A DNA stretch of 64,000 bases from Erythrophleum ivorense (GCA_026724425.1 JAIUCV010000401.1:124001-188000), one strand, 5' to 3'; shown: positions 47,302 through 59,699, numbered from the stretch's first letter. Made by a program: numbers and translations. The notes: a model not told the origin generated them from the sequence alone.

Positions 47302-48060
47302 GGTGGCACCCCACTCTCTCCTTCATTTAGACTCAGAATTTTCTGCCCAATTTCAGAGAAGAGAGCTAGGGTTTAGGTGCGCCAAGGGAGGAAGAAGAAG
47401 AGAAGAAATCCAAGCTTTAAGGTATGGTTTCATGGTAGTTTTTTATGCTTTCTTCCATCCAAGCCTCGTTTCCTCCATTCTCCTTTATTTCCCTTATTTA
47501 TAATGAAGTTTACAAATCTATTTTAAGGGAGAAACTTAGAAGAAATTTTAGATTTGAAGAGAGGAGCTTGAAGAAAGCAAAATTCAAGTGAGAAAAAATA
47601 AGAAAATAAGGGGTTGAGCTCTACCTAAAAATCAAGTCCTTAGATTCACCCTTGGTTCTACCTAAAAATCAAGTCCTTCTAGGGTTTTCTCATGTTAGGT
47701 GAAATGGAGGAGGAGGGAACCAAAGATGACAACCATAGGAAGAGAAATTACCTTATTTTCTTACTTTTTCTCACTTGAATCTTGTGTTCTTTGAGCTCCT
47801 CTCTTCAAATCCGAAAATTTCCCTCAATTTCTCCTCTAAAACAGATCCATATACTTCATTATAATCATAGGAAATAAAGGAGAATGAAGGAGAAGAGGTT
47901 TGAAAGAGAAAGAGCATGAAAAATTACTAATTTCCATACCTTAAACCTTTGACTTCTCCTCCTCTTTGCCTTCCTCTTGTGCACCACTCTCCCTAGGTTT
48001 TTCCTCTAGTTTTGGGCAGAACTTGGTCGTGCAACATGAAGGGAGAAGAAGGGTGCATCA

Positions 48061-48068
48061 TATATATA
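48061..48068 (-). promoter_or_regulatory. LTR A TATA box in right arm, facing left
   Basis: On the minus strand CCTATATATA lies at the mirror position of the left-arm TATA box, so the two promoters converge. Confidence 0.5.
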
Positions 48069-48869
48069 GGTGGGAGGAAGTTACACTTTTCAAAAATTTT
48101 CATTTTGCCCTTCGTTCTTGGTATTTTCATTTCTCCTTCGTTTTAGCTCCTTTTTTATAACCATCTTTTCCATTATGAAATTTAGGTTCCCAATTTAGTA
48201 AAATACCTTTGAAATCACTCAAATTAGAGCTAAAACCTTCCTAAACAAATCTGTCAAAGTTCGAGCACATTGATGTTGAAAAATGTCCACTAGAGGGGCT
48301 TTAGCTGTCCCGAGCCTTGCCATGGTTTTTAGGGCCTCTAAGAACCCTGGGGAACTTAAAAATTTCATTTAAAAAGCCCTCTTGTGTGAATTCCAAAATT
48401 TGCTCAAAATTATGAAAATGCCATTACGTTTTGTAAGCTTTTCGTAAGAAATTGTTTCTTCATTCTAGCTTCATTTTTCTTTCCGTCTGAGCCTGGGATT
48501 CTCATTTTTAAGAGTCTAGAATGCTTCTCAAATTTTTTGGGACCTTAACTACATCATTTCGAGGGACTTTCTTTTGTATCCGGTGAGTTTTGTTTGTTTA
48601 CGGAGAAACCATACATTACATTTCTCACGTTTTCTCTGGTTTTCAAAGAATTAAATGTTATAGTATTCATGTAATTAAATATGAGAATGTGATGTGTGAG
48701 CTCACATGGTCCACGTGACATCGAATGAAATTTTTATACGCGACGCAACTCTAACAAATGCATTATTTAATATTTTTTTCCTTGCCTCTTTGTGAATTGC
48801 TTGATATGATGAAGATGTAAAGCATGGAAATGTGATGGAATGACCTAGGAATATAAGGTATTACATTTT

Positions 48870-48882
48870 TGGTATCAAAATA
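48870..48882 (+). other. Decayed primer-binding site
   Basis: TGGTATCAAAATA, four bases after the 5' LTR end, keeps the first eight bases of TGGTATCAGAGC. Confidence 0.7.
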
Positions 48883-49630
48883 AAGTTCTAGGCTCTCTCA
48901 AATTGGATTTGGCTTGAGGATGTAGCAATAGGGCTATGTAAAAGGCTTGAATGGATAGGTAAAGTCTTAAATGAGACATGTTAGGTGTATGAGGATAGGT
49001 TGTGGCTTTGCTCATGATGAGTAAGTGGTAGAATGGTCTTGGAGTAGTCAGTGGACCCCAAGAAAGAGTAGCCTCTAGAGTAGCTTAAGCAGAGCTAAGC
49101 TTAAGCAAGGTTAAGGGATCCAACAGCTAGAGCTTGATGAGATGTGATAGCTCACCGGATTAGTAGCAAGCCCTAGACATAAACGATGAGAAATGATTTT
49201 GTTGATATGAAGAGACTTGCTAGAGAAATTATGTAAGGCCTAATTCTCTTTAGTAGTCATACTTAGGCCATTCCTAGCTATCTCGCATAATATAGAGACA
49301 AGTAGTGATGCAACGAGTCATAAGATGAAACTGTGGCTGCACAGGACTAGTTTAGAGGGGAAATGAGAAAGGGGTTGCCCCCTAGCTACAACACCTAAAT
49401 GTCTAGATGAATTCCAGAGCCCAAAAGATTAATTCCCTTAGGCCAGAGGTTGAGTTATAAGCTACACCCTTAGAGCCTGATAGCCCGGAGATGATAATTA
49501 GTTATGCATGAATAAAGCAAGAGGTGAAAGCCTCTAGCTTGATGATGGGCTTGATATAGAGGCAATGAGGCTTGGCTTGGTAGCTAAAGATGAAAATCCA
49601 ATCCCTAAAAAAGCAAGCCAATCAGAGGTC

Positions 49631-49791
49631 ATTAGCTGTGGCTAATTAACTGCTTAGTCACGGCCAATTATTTTAGGAAGCAGTAAGGCAATCTAGAGAG
49701 TTCCTCGTCGTGGCCAATTAAAAAATTAGCCGCAGCTAATACTTAGACAGGAAAACTAGGGTGAACCCAAGGCTGATTAGCTGCGGCAAAT
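49631..49791. repeat. GC-rich palindrome array in the LARD interior
   Basis: Five motifs occur in 161 bp: ATTAGCTGTGGCTAATTAA (49,631), CTTAGTCACGGCCAATTA (49,653), TCGTCGTGGCCAATTA (49,705), AATTAGCCGCAGCTAATA (49,724) and GATTAGCTGCGGCAAAT (49,775). They have the same consensus as the arrays in LTR B. Confidence 0.75.
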
Positions 49792-52157
49792 GATATGTAT
49801 GAAATGTCTTATCGGTCATGTTCAAGCTAACTTAAGGAATGAATTGATAAGGGGTCAAACAAACCATAGAAAGCAAGAACCCCTAGTATAAGTAAAGAAA
49901 ATGGTATTGAATAGTTACAAAAGATTAGTAAGAAATCCGTGGACCTAGCAAATGAGATTGAGAAAAGAGCTTAGCATAGAGAAAGTTAGATAGAGGGATA
50001 ATAAGGTTGTTGAGACCCGCCTTTAAGGCGTTGACTCCAACTTAGGGTGCTACCCTATGAGACACTGAATGATAGAATATTAATGTAGCCTCAAAATAAC
50101 GTAAGATAAGACTACCAGTAGTAAGGCACATAACGAGTGGCCTAGAAAAGTGTACCTCATAGGTGACACCTAGAGGTAAGTATAAGTAGCCCAGTAATAG
50201 AGGCTCAGAAAAGAATGAGAATAGTTAGTAAGTTACAGGTCCTATGAGATGGCTAGCCTAGGCTGAGCATAAGCTAAAGCCTAGAGGAAATGACTAGTAG
50301 CATCGTTCCGAGTGAGATATGTAATTGAAAGACTCAGTAAAAGTTCTCCTTGGATCGAGAAAGGAAAGATGAGACATCCTAAGTTGGAGAATCCACCTAT
50401 TAGTTATTAGTAAATTCCCCTAGATAAACCCCCTTGATTGTAGAGCATAGTGATAAAGGAAGCGAGGAAGAGCTGAGAAACTAGTTACAGAAAAGATACC
50501 CTCGCTTTAGTGATGATTAAATGAGTAAGCTAAGCCCAGTAAAGTAAATAGATAAGGGTCCAATAGTTAGTTAGATGAGCTCAGGCACATGTAAGATTAA
50601 AGCATATGGTAGAGCATAAGTTTTTAGTAAGGTAGAATCCAGACATTGAGAGTACGTGTCCCAGATTGGATCAATAAAACCCTGAAATCAATATACTATG
50701 CTCTTGGGGATGAGGCTAAAGAGACTAAATAGAGAGAAAGCCTTGATCTGATCTGAGCATAGAAGCAAGTTGAGACTAACAGGTAGTGCCTTAGTACCTT
50801 CAGGAAAGCTAGAGAGAGCTAGAGACCGCCTAAAAAGGTGAGCCTCATATTATGTAGAGAAAGAATGTAAGTCAAGAGCACTATAAAATGAAATTCTTAG
50901 GACTATATGAAATTGAATTCTTCTTACCGAGGGATGGTACAGTTAAGAACAGAGTAAGAGTATGAGCAAAAAGTAGACCCCCTTGATGCTCTAAAGAGTG
51001 AATAAGTAGTGAAACCCCGAGAAAATATAGGTGCTCTTGAGCATAAAGAAATCCGAACTAGCCACAAAGACAACTAGTAGTAGAACATTGTTTTACCTAA
51101 GTAAGAGGATAAGAAAGGTAAAAAAAGATCATGACAGTGTTCAAGCTAAGGACATACTAGATTAAGAATAGATATTCAGTTAATGTGCTTGAGTACTTAA
51201 GAAAGCATACTTGTCCTTGGCATAGATGCCTTTTTTGTATGATAGTACCCGAAGTAAAAAATAGTCAAGCAATGTAGAGAGATCTCGGGATGACGTATAG
51301 AAAGAATCCTATTTTCCCCGAGCACTCTACGAGAATAAGGCAGATAAAGAAAAGTAAGAAAGGAATGCTTTAGATTGTCGGGAAACTTGTAATATACAAG
51401 TGATAGTGACTTTAAGCTCAGTTATGAGGTGCCCGTGTATTAATATTTGAGGTTATGATTTGCTTGCAACAATGGTTACATGATATTAGGCCTGATCAAC
51501 CTAATAGTAATGTGACTGGAGTGCATAGAAAATGATGACATCAATCACCAAAGTGTCTCGGTAATCAAAGAGTATCCTAGTTAGTTAAAGAATGAGATGA
51601 GTCAGAAAAGAAAGGTAAAAGGATTCCAATAGTATCAGAATAGTAAGGAAAGCATGCAGAAAAGGATCCCCAGTAGAGAATGTTCAAATTCAGTATGCAT
51701 AGCCTAAATCCTTATAGTATGTATGAATGAAATAAACAAGGACCAGTGTATAGCCTCTCGCCTGCCAGAGATGTTAGCCACACTTAGTGTGTAAGATGCC
51801 CTAATGCGAAGCACTTAAAAGTAGAACATGGGCATAGTTAGAAACTGCAACATATGAGAGGAAGGCTAAAACGAACATATGTAAAGTAAGTAAGTTAATA
51901 GAGTAAGAAAAGAAAGCCCAAGTAAAAAAGGGTTGAAGTGGGAATTTGAAGATCCCATGAGGAGTAACGAATGAAAATTTAAATGCTCCCGAGTATCAAT
52001 ATGACAGGGTCCTAGAGAATGACATGACATAGAACCCACTTCGTATGAAGAGCAAGCTGTACTTCTGAGCTTAGCCTCAACTATTATAAGCGATGGTAAC
52101 CAGGCTTAGTGAGCATGTATTTTACTATCAGATACAGTAATCTTAGGCTTTGACGTC

Positions 52158-52290
52158 TCTCAGAAATGGATCGTAGTAGATCCTAGCATAGCACAGCGAG
52201 TTACAATAGACCCTAGCAGGGCTTTGAGAGGTCACAGTAGATCCAGGGGTCATAGTAGATCTCACAGAGTTACAAAGAGCCCTAGCCATA
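52158..52290 (+). repeat. Degenerate ~31-bp repeats
   Basis: GTAGTAGATCCTAGCA, CAATAGACCCTAGCA, CAGTAGATCCAGGGGTCA, TAGTAGATCTCACAGAG and CAAAGAGCCCTAGCCA follow one another, with GAGTTACA or GGTCA joining them. Confidence 0.5.
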
Positions 52291-53471
52291 GCATGATAGT
52301 TTTCTGGTGAGATGACGACCTAAGATAGTTTTACAGAGCAGTTAGTCTCAAAGACCAGTACAGTTTCAGCTAGCCTTTGTCTTAGAGACTACGGACCTCC
52401 TGAGTCTGGTAGACCATTGCCACAGTGATATGAAGGCTTTACTCAGATAGTTAGACCACTGACTAGCTCTCTTAAGAGATGAGTATAGGATCGGATGAGG
52501 AAAGCAAGAAATTGGCTTTCCAGAGTTAGAGTTAGATGAACCACTACCCAACAGACATTGGCCCTAATCGAGGGATAGAAAGATCCCTACATGCTAGCTT
52601 ATGTGTACAGAAAGGGGTTAGGTACAGTTTTAAATGAGGTAAGTGGTATAATATATCTCCAGTGAGCAAAACTGTGAGAATAGCTAGCATCCCATCAGAG
52701 CTTAGCAATAGTCAGTGGTAGTAGCTCTTCAGTGCTAGTATGAGATATATATGTTAGGCCTATCAGTATTGAAATGAGGGACTATAAAATACCACTGTAA
52801 GTGAGCAAAGAAAATGAGAAAAAGTCCCAGCCTATAGAGACAAATATAATAGTAAACAAAGAAATTAGGATCATTAGAAGTAGAAACTCCTCAAAGGAGT
52901 TGTAATCCCAGTAAGCAATTGAGATATAAGGCTTATGATAGAAAGAAATCTGAATTGTAATCATAGGATGAGCTAGTAAAAAAGAATGCAGAAATGAACA
53001 GTGGACAGTATACTTCAAAACAATAGACAGACAGAAATCTCTGATGGCTCTAATGATCAGAAAAAGATGATGAGATGTTATGAGGAGCCATTGGGAGAGG
53101 ATATGAGAGACATGATACAAAATATGTTACCTCTCGAGATGTGTAAGAGAGCCCACTAAAAGAAACATTAAACTCTGCAAATGAGTTAATACTAACCTGA
53201 TATAAATAGTAAGCTCTTCCAGGATAGGCCTCTAGAGTCAGAAATTTATTTTCCTTATGAGAGAGAACTAGCTAGTACATCATGGCAATAAAGCCCTTAT
53301 TAATGGCTAGTAATGAAAAATTTCCTGGCTGAGAGAAAAATTTAAACGAGTGAAATCGCTGAAAAAAAAAACATATAGAGCCAAGAATAAGGGAAAGAAA
53401 AGAACAATTAGCTAGAAAAGAAAAAAAATAAGAAGAAAGTATACCCCAAACTTTGAGGACGAAATTTATTT

Positions 53472-53484
53472 AAAGGGGGAGAAA
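53472..53484 (+). other. Polypurine tract of the LARD-like element
   Basis: AAAGGGGGAGAAA directly precedes the 3' LTR start TATAACATCC. Confidence 0.85.
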
Positions 53485-56400
53485 TATAACATCCAATTCT
53501 TTGAAAACCAGAGAAAACGTGAGAAACGCAACGTATAGTTTCTCTATAAACGAACGAAATTAATCGAATATAAAACTAAGTCTCCCGAAATGAGATAATT
53601 AAGGTCCCAAAAAATTTGGGAAGCATTCTAGACTCCTAAAAATGAGAATCCCAGGCTCAAATAGAAAGAAAAATGGAGCTAGAATGAAGAAATAATTTCT
53701 TATGAAAAACTTACGAAACTTAATGGTATTTTCTTAATTTTGAGCAAATTTTGGAATTCATATAGGAGGGCTTTTTAAATGAAATTTTTGAGTTTTTGGA
53801 AGTTCTCAAAGGCCCTGAAAACTATGGAAAGCCCCAAGATAGCTAAAGCCCCTCCGGTGGACGTTTTCCAATGTCGATGCACCTAAACTTTGATAGATCC
53901 ATTCAAGGTTTTAGCTCCAATTTGAGTGATTCCAAAGGAATTTTACTAAATTTAGAACCTAAATTTCATAATGGAAAAGATGGTTCTAAAAAAAGAGTTA
54001 AAACAAAGGAGAAACAAAAATGCCAAGAATGAAGGACAAAATAGGAATTTTTAAAAAATGCTTCCTCCTCCCTTTATAAATAGGTGGTGCCCCACTCTCT
54101 CCTTCATTTAGACTCAAAATTTTTTGGCCAATTTCAAAGAAGAGAGCTAGGGTTTCGGCGCACCAACAGAGGAAGAAGAAGAGAAGAAATCCAAGCTTTA
54201 AGGCATAGTTTCACGGTAGTTTTTCATGGTTTCTTCCATCAAAGCCTCCTTTCCTCCATTCTCCTTTGTTTCCCTTATTTATAATGAAGTTTATGAATCT
54301 TTTTTAAGGGAGAAACTTAGGGGAAATTTCGGATTTGAAGAGAGGAGCTTGAAGAAAGCAAGATTCAAGTGAGAAAAAGTAAGAAAACAAGGTAACTCTT
54401 GCATCCCAGGGTAGCTACTCCTCCCCCCTTCTTCTCCATATTTCATCCCATGTTTGTAGATGCTAGAGGGATGGAATTTTGAGGAGAACCAAGGGGGAAT
54501 TCTAGTAAGAATATGCAAAGAAATTCAAGAAAAGGCCATGGATTTTCAAGGTAGCAAACCTAGGGTTTCATGGGTTCCCTTGAAAATCTGATTTGATATA
54601 ATTATTTCTAGGCCTAAATGAAAGTTTAAATGAGTTCCTAAGATCCCTAGGAGTCTCCCTATATGTATCATCCATGTAGAAAACAAAGCAAACTCCATGG
54701 CAGCCAAAAGGAGACATAGGCTCAGCCTAAAGGGGATGAGACACCTAGGGAGAGTTTTAAATTTTTCTAAGCCCATTTTTGAGTCATATATGATGAAGAA
54801 AGTGAGGGGAGGCCTTGGAAAAAATTTAGAACCTATAGAAAGTAAGTTGGTACTTGATGTTCCATATTATGACCTAAAGAAGCAACATGTAGCTAAGCTC
54901 TTAGTTTTGATTATGTGATGACTCCAAGAGGTTTACAAGGAGTCAAGAATCATATTTGAAAGGAAATAATGGAGCCTAGAATTTATTTGAGGGGTGTTGC
55001 TTCATTAGGTGTAATTATGCAAACATAATGAGGTTATAGGCCAAGCTAGTGTCTAAACAAGTAGAGTGGCCTTAGAATTAATTCTATGAACCTAATTGGC
55101 TTTCATAAATTATGTTTAGGCTAAGAGAAATCATCCCCACAATTTTTTGTGTGTGTGGCCGAAAAAGGTAGCTTGGATTCAAGAGAAAAAGTGTGTGATT
55201 GTGTGCAAGGTAGCTCTCTCCACCTTCTCTCATGCATGGATGCGTGTTTAGCTTGTCTTAGAATGTGTGTATATGTATTTTCAAGTCATGAAAAGAATGC
55301 TAGCATGATTTCATATGCCATGGTTTTATGCTGATATATTATGTTTCTAAATGATGTTATGATATTTGTTTAGGTTTGCTTAACTGTAGAGAGGCCAAAA
55401 ACCCTTAGCCATGATGAGGATGAGTCAAAAACCCTTAAAATTGATTAAGACAAAGTAAAGAGTCTCCCAAAAGTGAGGTTGACTCCCAAGAGCATGGTTG
55501 AGTCCAAGAACCTCTTAAAGAATGGGTGAGGCAAGTCCAAAATCCACAAGTAAATGGGTGAGGCCAATCCACTTGATTGGCAAGCCTATGTATGCTATGT
55601 ATGACTTTTTCAAAGGCTAAGAATGCTTCTTGAATGATTGCACATGTCCATATGCCATGCATGCATTTGTGAGACTTGTTTTGCATCCATTATGTATGAT
55701 AGAGATGAGCTATTAGGATTCTTTGAATCTCATCCCCTTCTCTCCAATGTTCTAACATGCTAGGTGGACCAAGAGACCAAGGAGATGGAAGCCAACCACT
55801 TGGGAGGATGACAATAATGTACTTGAATTTTGTTACTTTGAAACCATACAATTGGCAAATGATGTTATGTGACCATTAGAATGTGATCTGAACACGTTTT
55901 GGCAAATGAACTTCTTAGATGACATTATAGAACTGTGTATAAGTGTGGATGAGATAGCAAAAATAAGATGCATGAGGGTTGGCACCATTTGGATAGCTTA
56001 CACAAGTCCTAATTATGCATGCTTTTAGACTTGCCCAAAAGGTGCCAAGCCCTAAGGAAAGCTATTTGGACATGTTGGTATCCTATATGAAGACAAAATT
56101 GACCGTAATGGAACCCTATATCACTTTTTATCCAAATAAGCTCTTCTTGATATGAGATTTGACATGTAATTAGAGCTTGTTGAGAGATTTTTAGGAAGCT
56201 AAAGAACACAATTTTTGGAGGTCTACAGAATATTTGATGAGTTTTCAAAATTAGCAAATTTTTTAATTTTGGTCTAATGTACTGTTCACTTGGTCCGAAA
56301 ATCAAATCTGTCACACAGGGCTCATATGATGTCCAATTGTCATAAAAGTTTAGATATTTATAGTGACTTGTGCCAATTAGAAGATCATCATTTAGATGTC

Positions 56401-57103
56401 TAGAGATGGAGAGATGAATTTTCAAAGAATCTATCCAGTATCAGGAACTTCACCCAACCTCAGTTATTGTTTGATTAGATTTGAGGTCTACACATGCCTA
56501 AACTGGTCTAGAGTTTTTTTTCCTCTAGGGAACATCCACAGCTTTCTAGATTGGTATCATTTGTAGGGATTGGATATTTGTAGAATTAATTGGACATTTT
56601 TGAAATTTGCTGCAAAATTCTGTGACAGCACCAATGGACAACTTGACCTTTGGACCATTTCACATGTCAAAAGTCTTCTATGTTGGATGTTATGGTCTGG
56701 ACATATTTTTAGCATACATTGTACATCTGTAGCTTTCCATAATGGCCAAGAATGCATGATTTTTATTTTTCTAGAATTAGTTATAATTTTCCAAAGTTAT
56801 GACAAAAAAGGGGATAAATCTGGCTGAAAATGAATGTGTATTTTGAGCTTCCCATTGAGTTCCTTGAGATGTAGGCCACTTTTGATGATGCAAATGAGTT
56901 GTATTCATGTAATTAAATATGAGAATGTGATGTATGAGCTCACATGGTCCATGTGACACTGAATGAAATTTTTATACGCGATGCAACTCTAAAAAATGCA
57001 TTATTTAATGCTATTTTCCTTGCCTCTTTGTGAATTGCTAGATATAATGAAGATGTATAGTATGGAAATGTGATGGAATAAGCTAGGAATATAAGGTATT
57101 ACA
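53485..57103 (+). mobile_element. 3' LTR A of the LARD-like element, full length
   Basis: The 3,619-bp LTR starts TATAACATCCAATTC and ends ATATAAGGTATTACA. It holds the TATA box at 54,075-54,082, the purine-rich leader, a conserved ACAAGGTAACTC, the TGCAAGGTAGCTCTCTCC block and the four 187-bp modules (about 56,236-56,780). By eye it differs from the 5' LTR start at roughly one base in eight to ten, mostly C/T and G/A, so the insertion is old and has drifted in a pattern usual for methylated DNA. Confidence 0.9.
54075..54082 (+). promoter_or_regulatory. LTR A TATA box, 3' LTR
   Basis: TATAAATA followed by GGTGGTGCCCC. In a 3' LTR it could drive read-out transcription to the right. Confidence 0.55.
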
Positions 57104-59699
57104 ATTACACTCTTGAATCAAATTCTAAGGCCATATATTTTATAGAAAAGCTAGGTGACTCTTATAGCTCTTTTATGGTTCCATAATGCACTCAATGAAG
57201 AAACCTTAAGAAAACATCATCTTGGCTCCATTCTCTCCATCTATTTATGATTCTTGAGTCCATTTAAACCTCCTAGAGTATCACATAAACAATTCAAGGA
57301 GCCTAGCTAGGTGTTGCTTCTTTAAGCCATAATATGGAACATACAAGGTCATCTCACTTTCTATGGTTTCTAAAATTTTTCCAAGGCTTTCTCTCATACT
57401 CTCTCATCACACATGATACAAAACTTAGCTCAAAAGGAATTAAAACACTCCCTAGGTGCATGAACTCTACTTGGTCAAAGCTATGCTTCCATATGGCACC
57501 AATGGAGTTGTTTTAATTTCTTTGATGGGAGAAGCATGTGGGAGGCTCTCTTGGTGTCTTAGGAACTCATATATACATTTAGACAACTTAAATTACTACT
57601 AGGAAACTTCATCTTAGTCTAGGTGCAACCAAATCCCTAAATTCCATAACTTGCATTCTAAAACTCCTTTTCAATTCTAGTTGTATATTCTTAATCCTTA
57701 CACTTCATAACCTTTGGTTCCATCAAGAACACATAAAGAAAAACTCTTCTCCTCACTTTCTCTCTCTAGACCTAAGCTTAAATTGCTTGGAAACACAAGA
57801 TTTTGTAAGTGTTTCAAGTGAAGTCTTACCTTAAAATGGAGCTCTCTTTGCGTAGATTATTTTTCACTAATTGATTTCTTGAAAAGAGTACCTTTTTGGC
57901 TTGGGTTAGACCTAAATCTTCAAGTTTTCAAGAAAAGAAAACCACCCTTAGAGAGCTCTTTGAGAGAGGAACAACTTTCCTAACTAGCGCGAGATAAAAT
58001 GGGGTCGTTTACTTACCTAAATAAAAGCTTAAACTTCTTCTCTCTCTCCCCCTCTTAATTTCACTCCATTGCTACCCATTTTTCTACAAATGGAAGCTTG
58101 GAGAAGGTGATGAGGTGTAATCTTACTTAAGAAGTCTCTTTTACAATTTTTCAAAATGACCATTTTGCGCCTACGTGCCTGTTTACTCCGTTTAGGCTCA
58201 TTTTAACTCCTTTTTAGAACCGTCTTTTCCATCATAAAATTTAGGTCCTTTAATTCATAAAATGCCTTTGGTTTCATCCAAATTGGATTTAAAACCTTTC
58301 CAAACAAACTAGTCAAAGTTCAGGCCAATTGACGTTAGAAAACGTCCACCGGAGGAGCTTTAGTTGTCCTAGGGCTTCCCATGGTTTTCAGTGCCTCTGA
58401 GAACCCTAGAGAACTCAAAAATTTCATTTAAAAATCCCTCCTATGTGAATTCCAAAATTTGCTCAAAATGATGAAAATGCCCTTATGTTTCATCAACCTT
58501 TCGTTACATATCGTTTCTTCATTGTAACTCCGTTTTTCTTTCCGTCTGAGCCTGAGATTCTCATTTTTAGGAGTCTAGAATGTTTTTCCAAATTTTTGGG
58601 ACCTTAACTTATCCATTTTGGGGGACTTGCTTTTATATTTAGTGAATTTCATTCATTTATGGAAAAATCGTACGTTACGTTTCTTGTGTTTTCTCTCGTT
58701 TTCAGAGAACCAGATATTACATATATCCTTACAAAATCTTGAGTTAATGGATTTGCATAATCCAAAAGCTCATAAACTAAATTATCCTGACTAAACTTTA
58801 TATTATATCACCATATACTATTTCATGAAAGCAAAATAACCTATGTAGCCTCAAGTGACAACCTAAAATATGCAATTTTCTATCATATGACCTTAGACCA
58901 CTTTGAGCAAGTTTTAATGGACTAATTAAACATATTTTTACCTGTAACACTCTAAGGTAACCTCAAATGTAAAAAATATAGCTATTGTATTTCCCCAACT
59001 CATATACAAAATATACATAACAACAGAATTCATATAACAATACTAAAGCCAAGAATACTATCAATGTCATAGTTATAACCTATGATTGATAAATAATTTT
59101 ATATACATTCCATATCAGTTCAAATTTGCTTTAAAAATGCCATTACATTAGAATCATTATAAATTGGAGCCTAGTCTTAGGGAGTTCATCCCAAGTTATA
59201 AAATATCAAAATACCGGTGCTTGCAAAAAATGAATGCATCATAATGTTATACAAGTTAAATTGGACAAAAATTAGCATCGATGCAAGAACCAAAAATATC
59301 TAAGTGCAAGAGTCCCACACAAGGCCTAAATCTAAGGGTGGTTATCCATTTACTTCCCCTTTTCTATAGTCGAGGAACCTTTATTTGAAATTGTTAGCCT
59401 ATGAAATGGGGTGAGATATGTAACACCATAAATTCTAGCTCATTTCATGACATTTATGGGCTTCACATCATCACTTCCATGGAAATGAAAAGAAAAAGGA
59501 ATAAAATAATGAATATTTTCGCGTTGCATGGTGTTTAAAAAATTTCATTTGGTGTCATGTGGATTGTGTGAACTCATACAACACATGCTCATATTTAATT
59601 ACATGAATACAACTCATTTACATCACAAAATGTGGGTCACAATTCAAGAAAACCAAAATGAAGTATAAAACATAAAGGTTTATTTTCGGACAGATTTTG

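Larger units (their letters stand above)
46701..48662. repeat. 0.91 kb inverted repeat with 139-bp loop
   Basis: The left arm is 46,701-47,611 and the right arm 47,751-48,662. The outer ends are the LTR termini TGTAACATTC and AATGTTATA; the inner ends are AAGAAAATAAGG and CCTTATTTTCTT. The loop contains a 37-bp tandem repeat starting CTACCTAAAAATCAAGTCC at 47,621 and 47,658. TATA boxes face each other at 47,294-47,301 (forward) and 48,061-48,068 (reverse). Confidence 0.85.
46701..48865 (+). mobile_element. 5' LTR of the LARD-like element, rearranged
   Basis: It starts TGTAACATTCGGTTC and ends ATATAAGGTATTACA. Only the first 0.9 kb and the last 0.2 kb (from GTATTCATGTAATTAAATAT at 48,663) are in forward order. 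In between lies 47,612-48,662, reverse-oriented LTR A sequence that includes a full LTR terminus (AATTAAATGTTATA at 48,649-48,662). The normal middle, about 2.4 kb including all 187-bp modules, is missing. A reverse LTR insertion followed by an internal deletion would produce this. Confidence 0.8.
48866..53484 (+). mobile_element. Non-coding interior of the LARD-like element
   Basis: This is 4.6 kb with stops densely spread in all frames and no gag, protease, RT, RNase H or integrase motif on either strand. A degenerate primer-binding site, TGGTATCAAAATA, lies at 48,870-48,882. A palindrome array resembling that of LTR B lies at 49,631-49,791. Degenerate repeats of about 31 bp (GTAGATCCTAGCA type) lie at 52,158-52,290. 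The last part is purine-rich and ends CTTTGAGGACGAAATTTATT before the polypurine tract, the same closing phrase as in coding Tekay-type elements. The chance open stretch at 52,782-53,120 on the minus strand has no recognisable domain. Confidence 0.75.
46701..57103 (+). mobile_element. LARD-like non-autonomous element with LTR A ends, TSD ATTGT/ATTAC
   Basis: This element has a 5' LTR (46,701-48,865), a primer-binding site, a 4,619-bp interior, a polypurine tract and a 3' LTR (53,485-57,103). LTR termini, TATA region and 187-bp modules are those of family A, the same as the coding element at 22,366-32,349, but the interior has no gag or pol in any frame. That is the structure of a large retrotransposon derivative, which depends on proteins from an autonomous relative. 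Flanks are ATTGT (46,696-46,700) and ATTAC (57,104-57,108). The unbroken target in another copy (CAATTATACTCTTG near 20,442) shows the original was ATTAT, each copy having one transition. Confidence 0.85.
44587..58721 (-). mobile_element. Solo LTR A, reverse, TSD TATAT, split by a LARD-like element
   Basis: It starts TGTAACACCATAAATTTC and ends GAGAACCAGATATTACA. The flanks are TATAT at 44,582-44,586 and TATAT at 58,722-58,726, a perfect duplication (weak in complexity but in the right place). Its own sequence is 44,587-46,700 plus 57,104-58,721, about 3.7 kb. The TCAT anchors of the 187-bp modules are at 44,896, 45,087, 45,268 and 45,458. The break at 46,700 is the insertion of the 10.4 kb element in opposite orientation. 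Confidence 0.9.

Noticed and set aside
52782..53120. 112-codon minus-strand frame rich in hydrophobic residues in the LARD interior
   Set aside because: The hydrophobicity comes from reading a purine-rich strand in complement; no motif, no start context and no sign of a gene around it.
56009..56425. 138-codon minus-strand frame in the 3' LTR
   Set aside because: Covers the 187-bp modules; the equivalent stretch in other LTR A copies contains stops.
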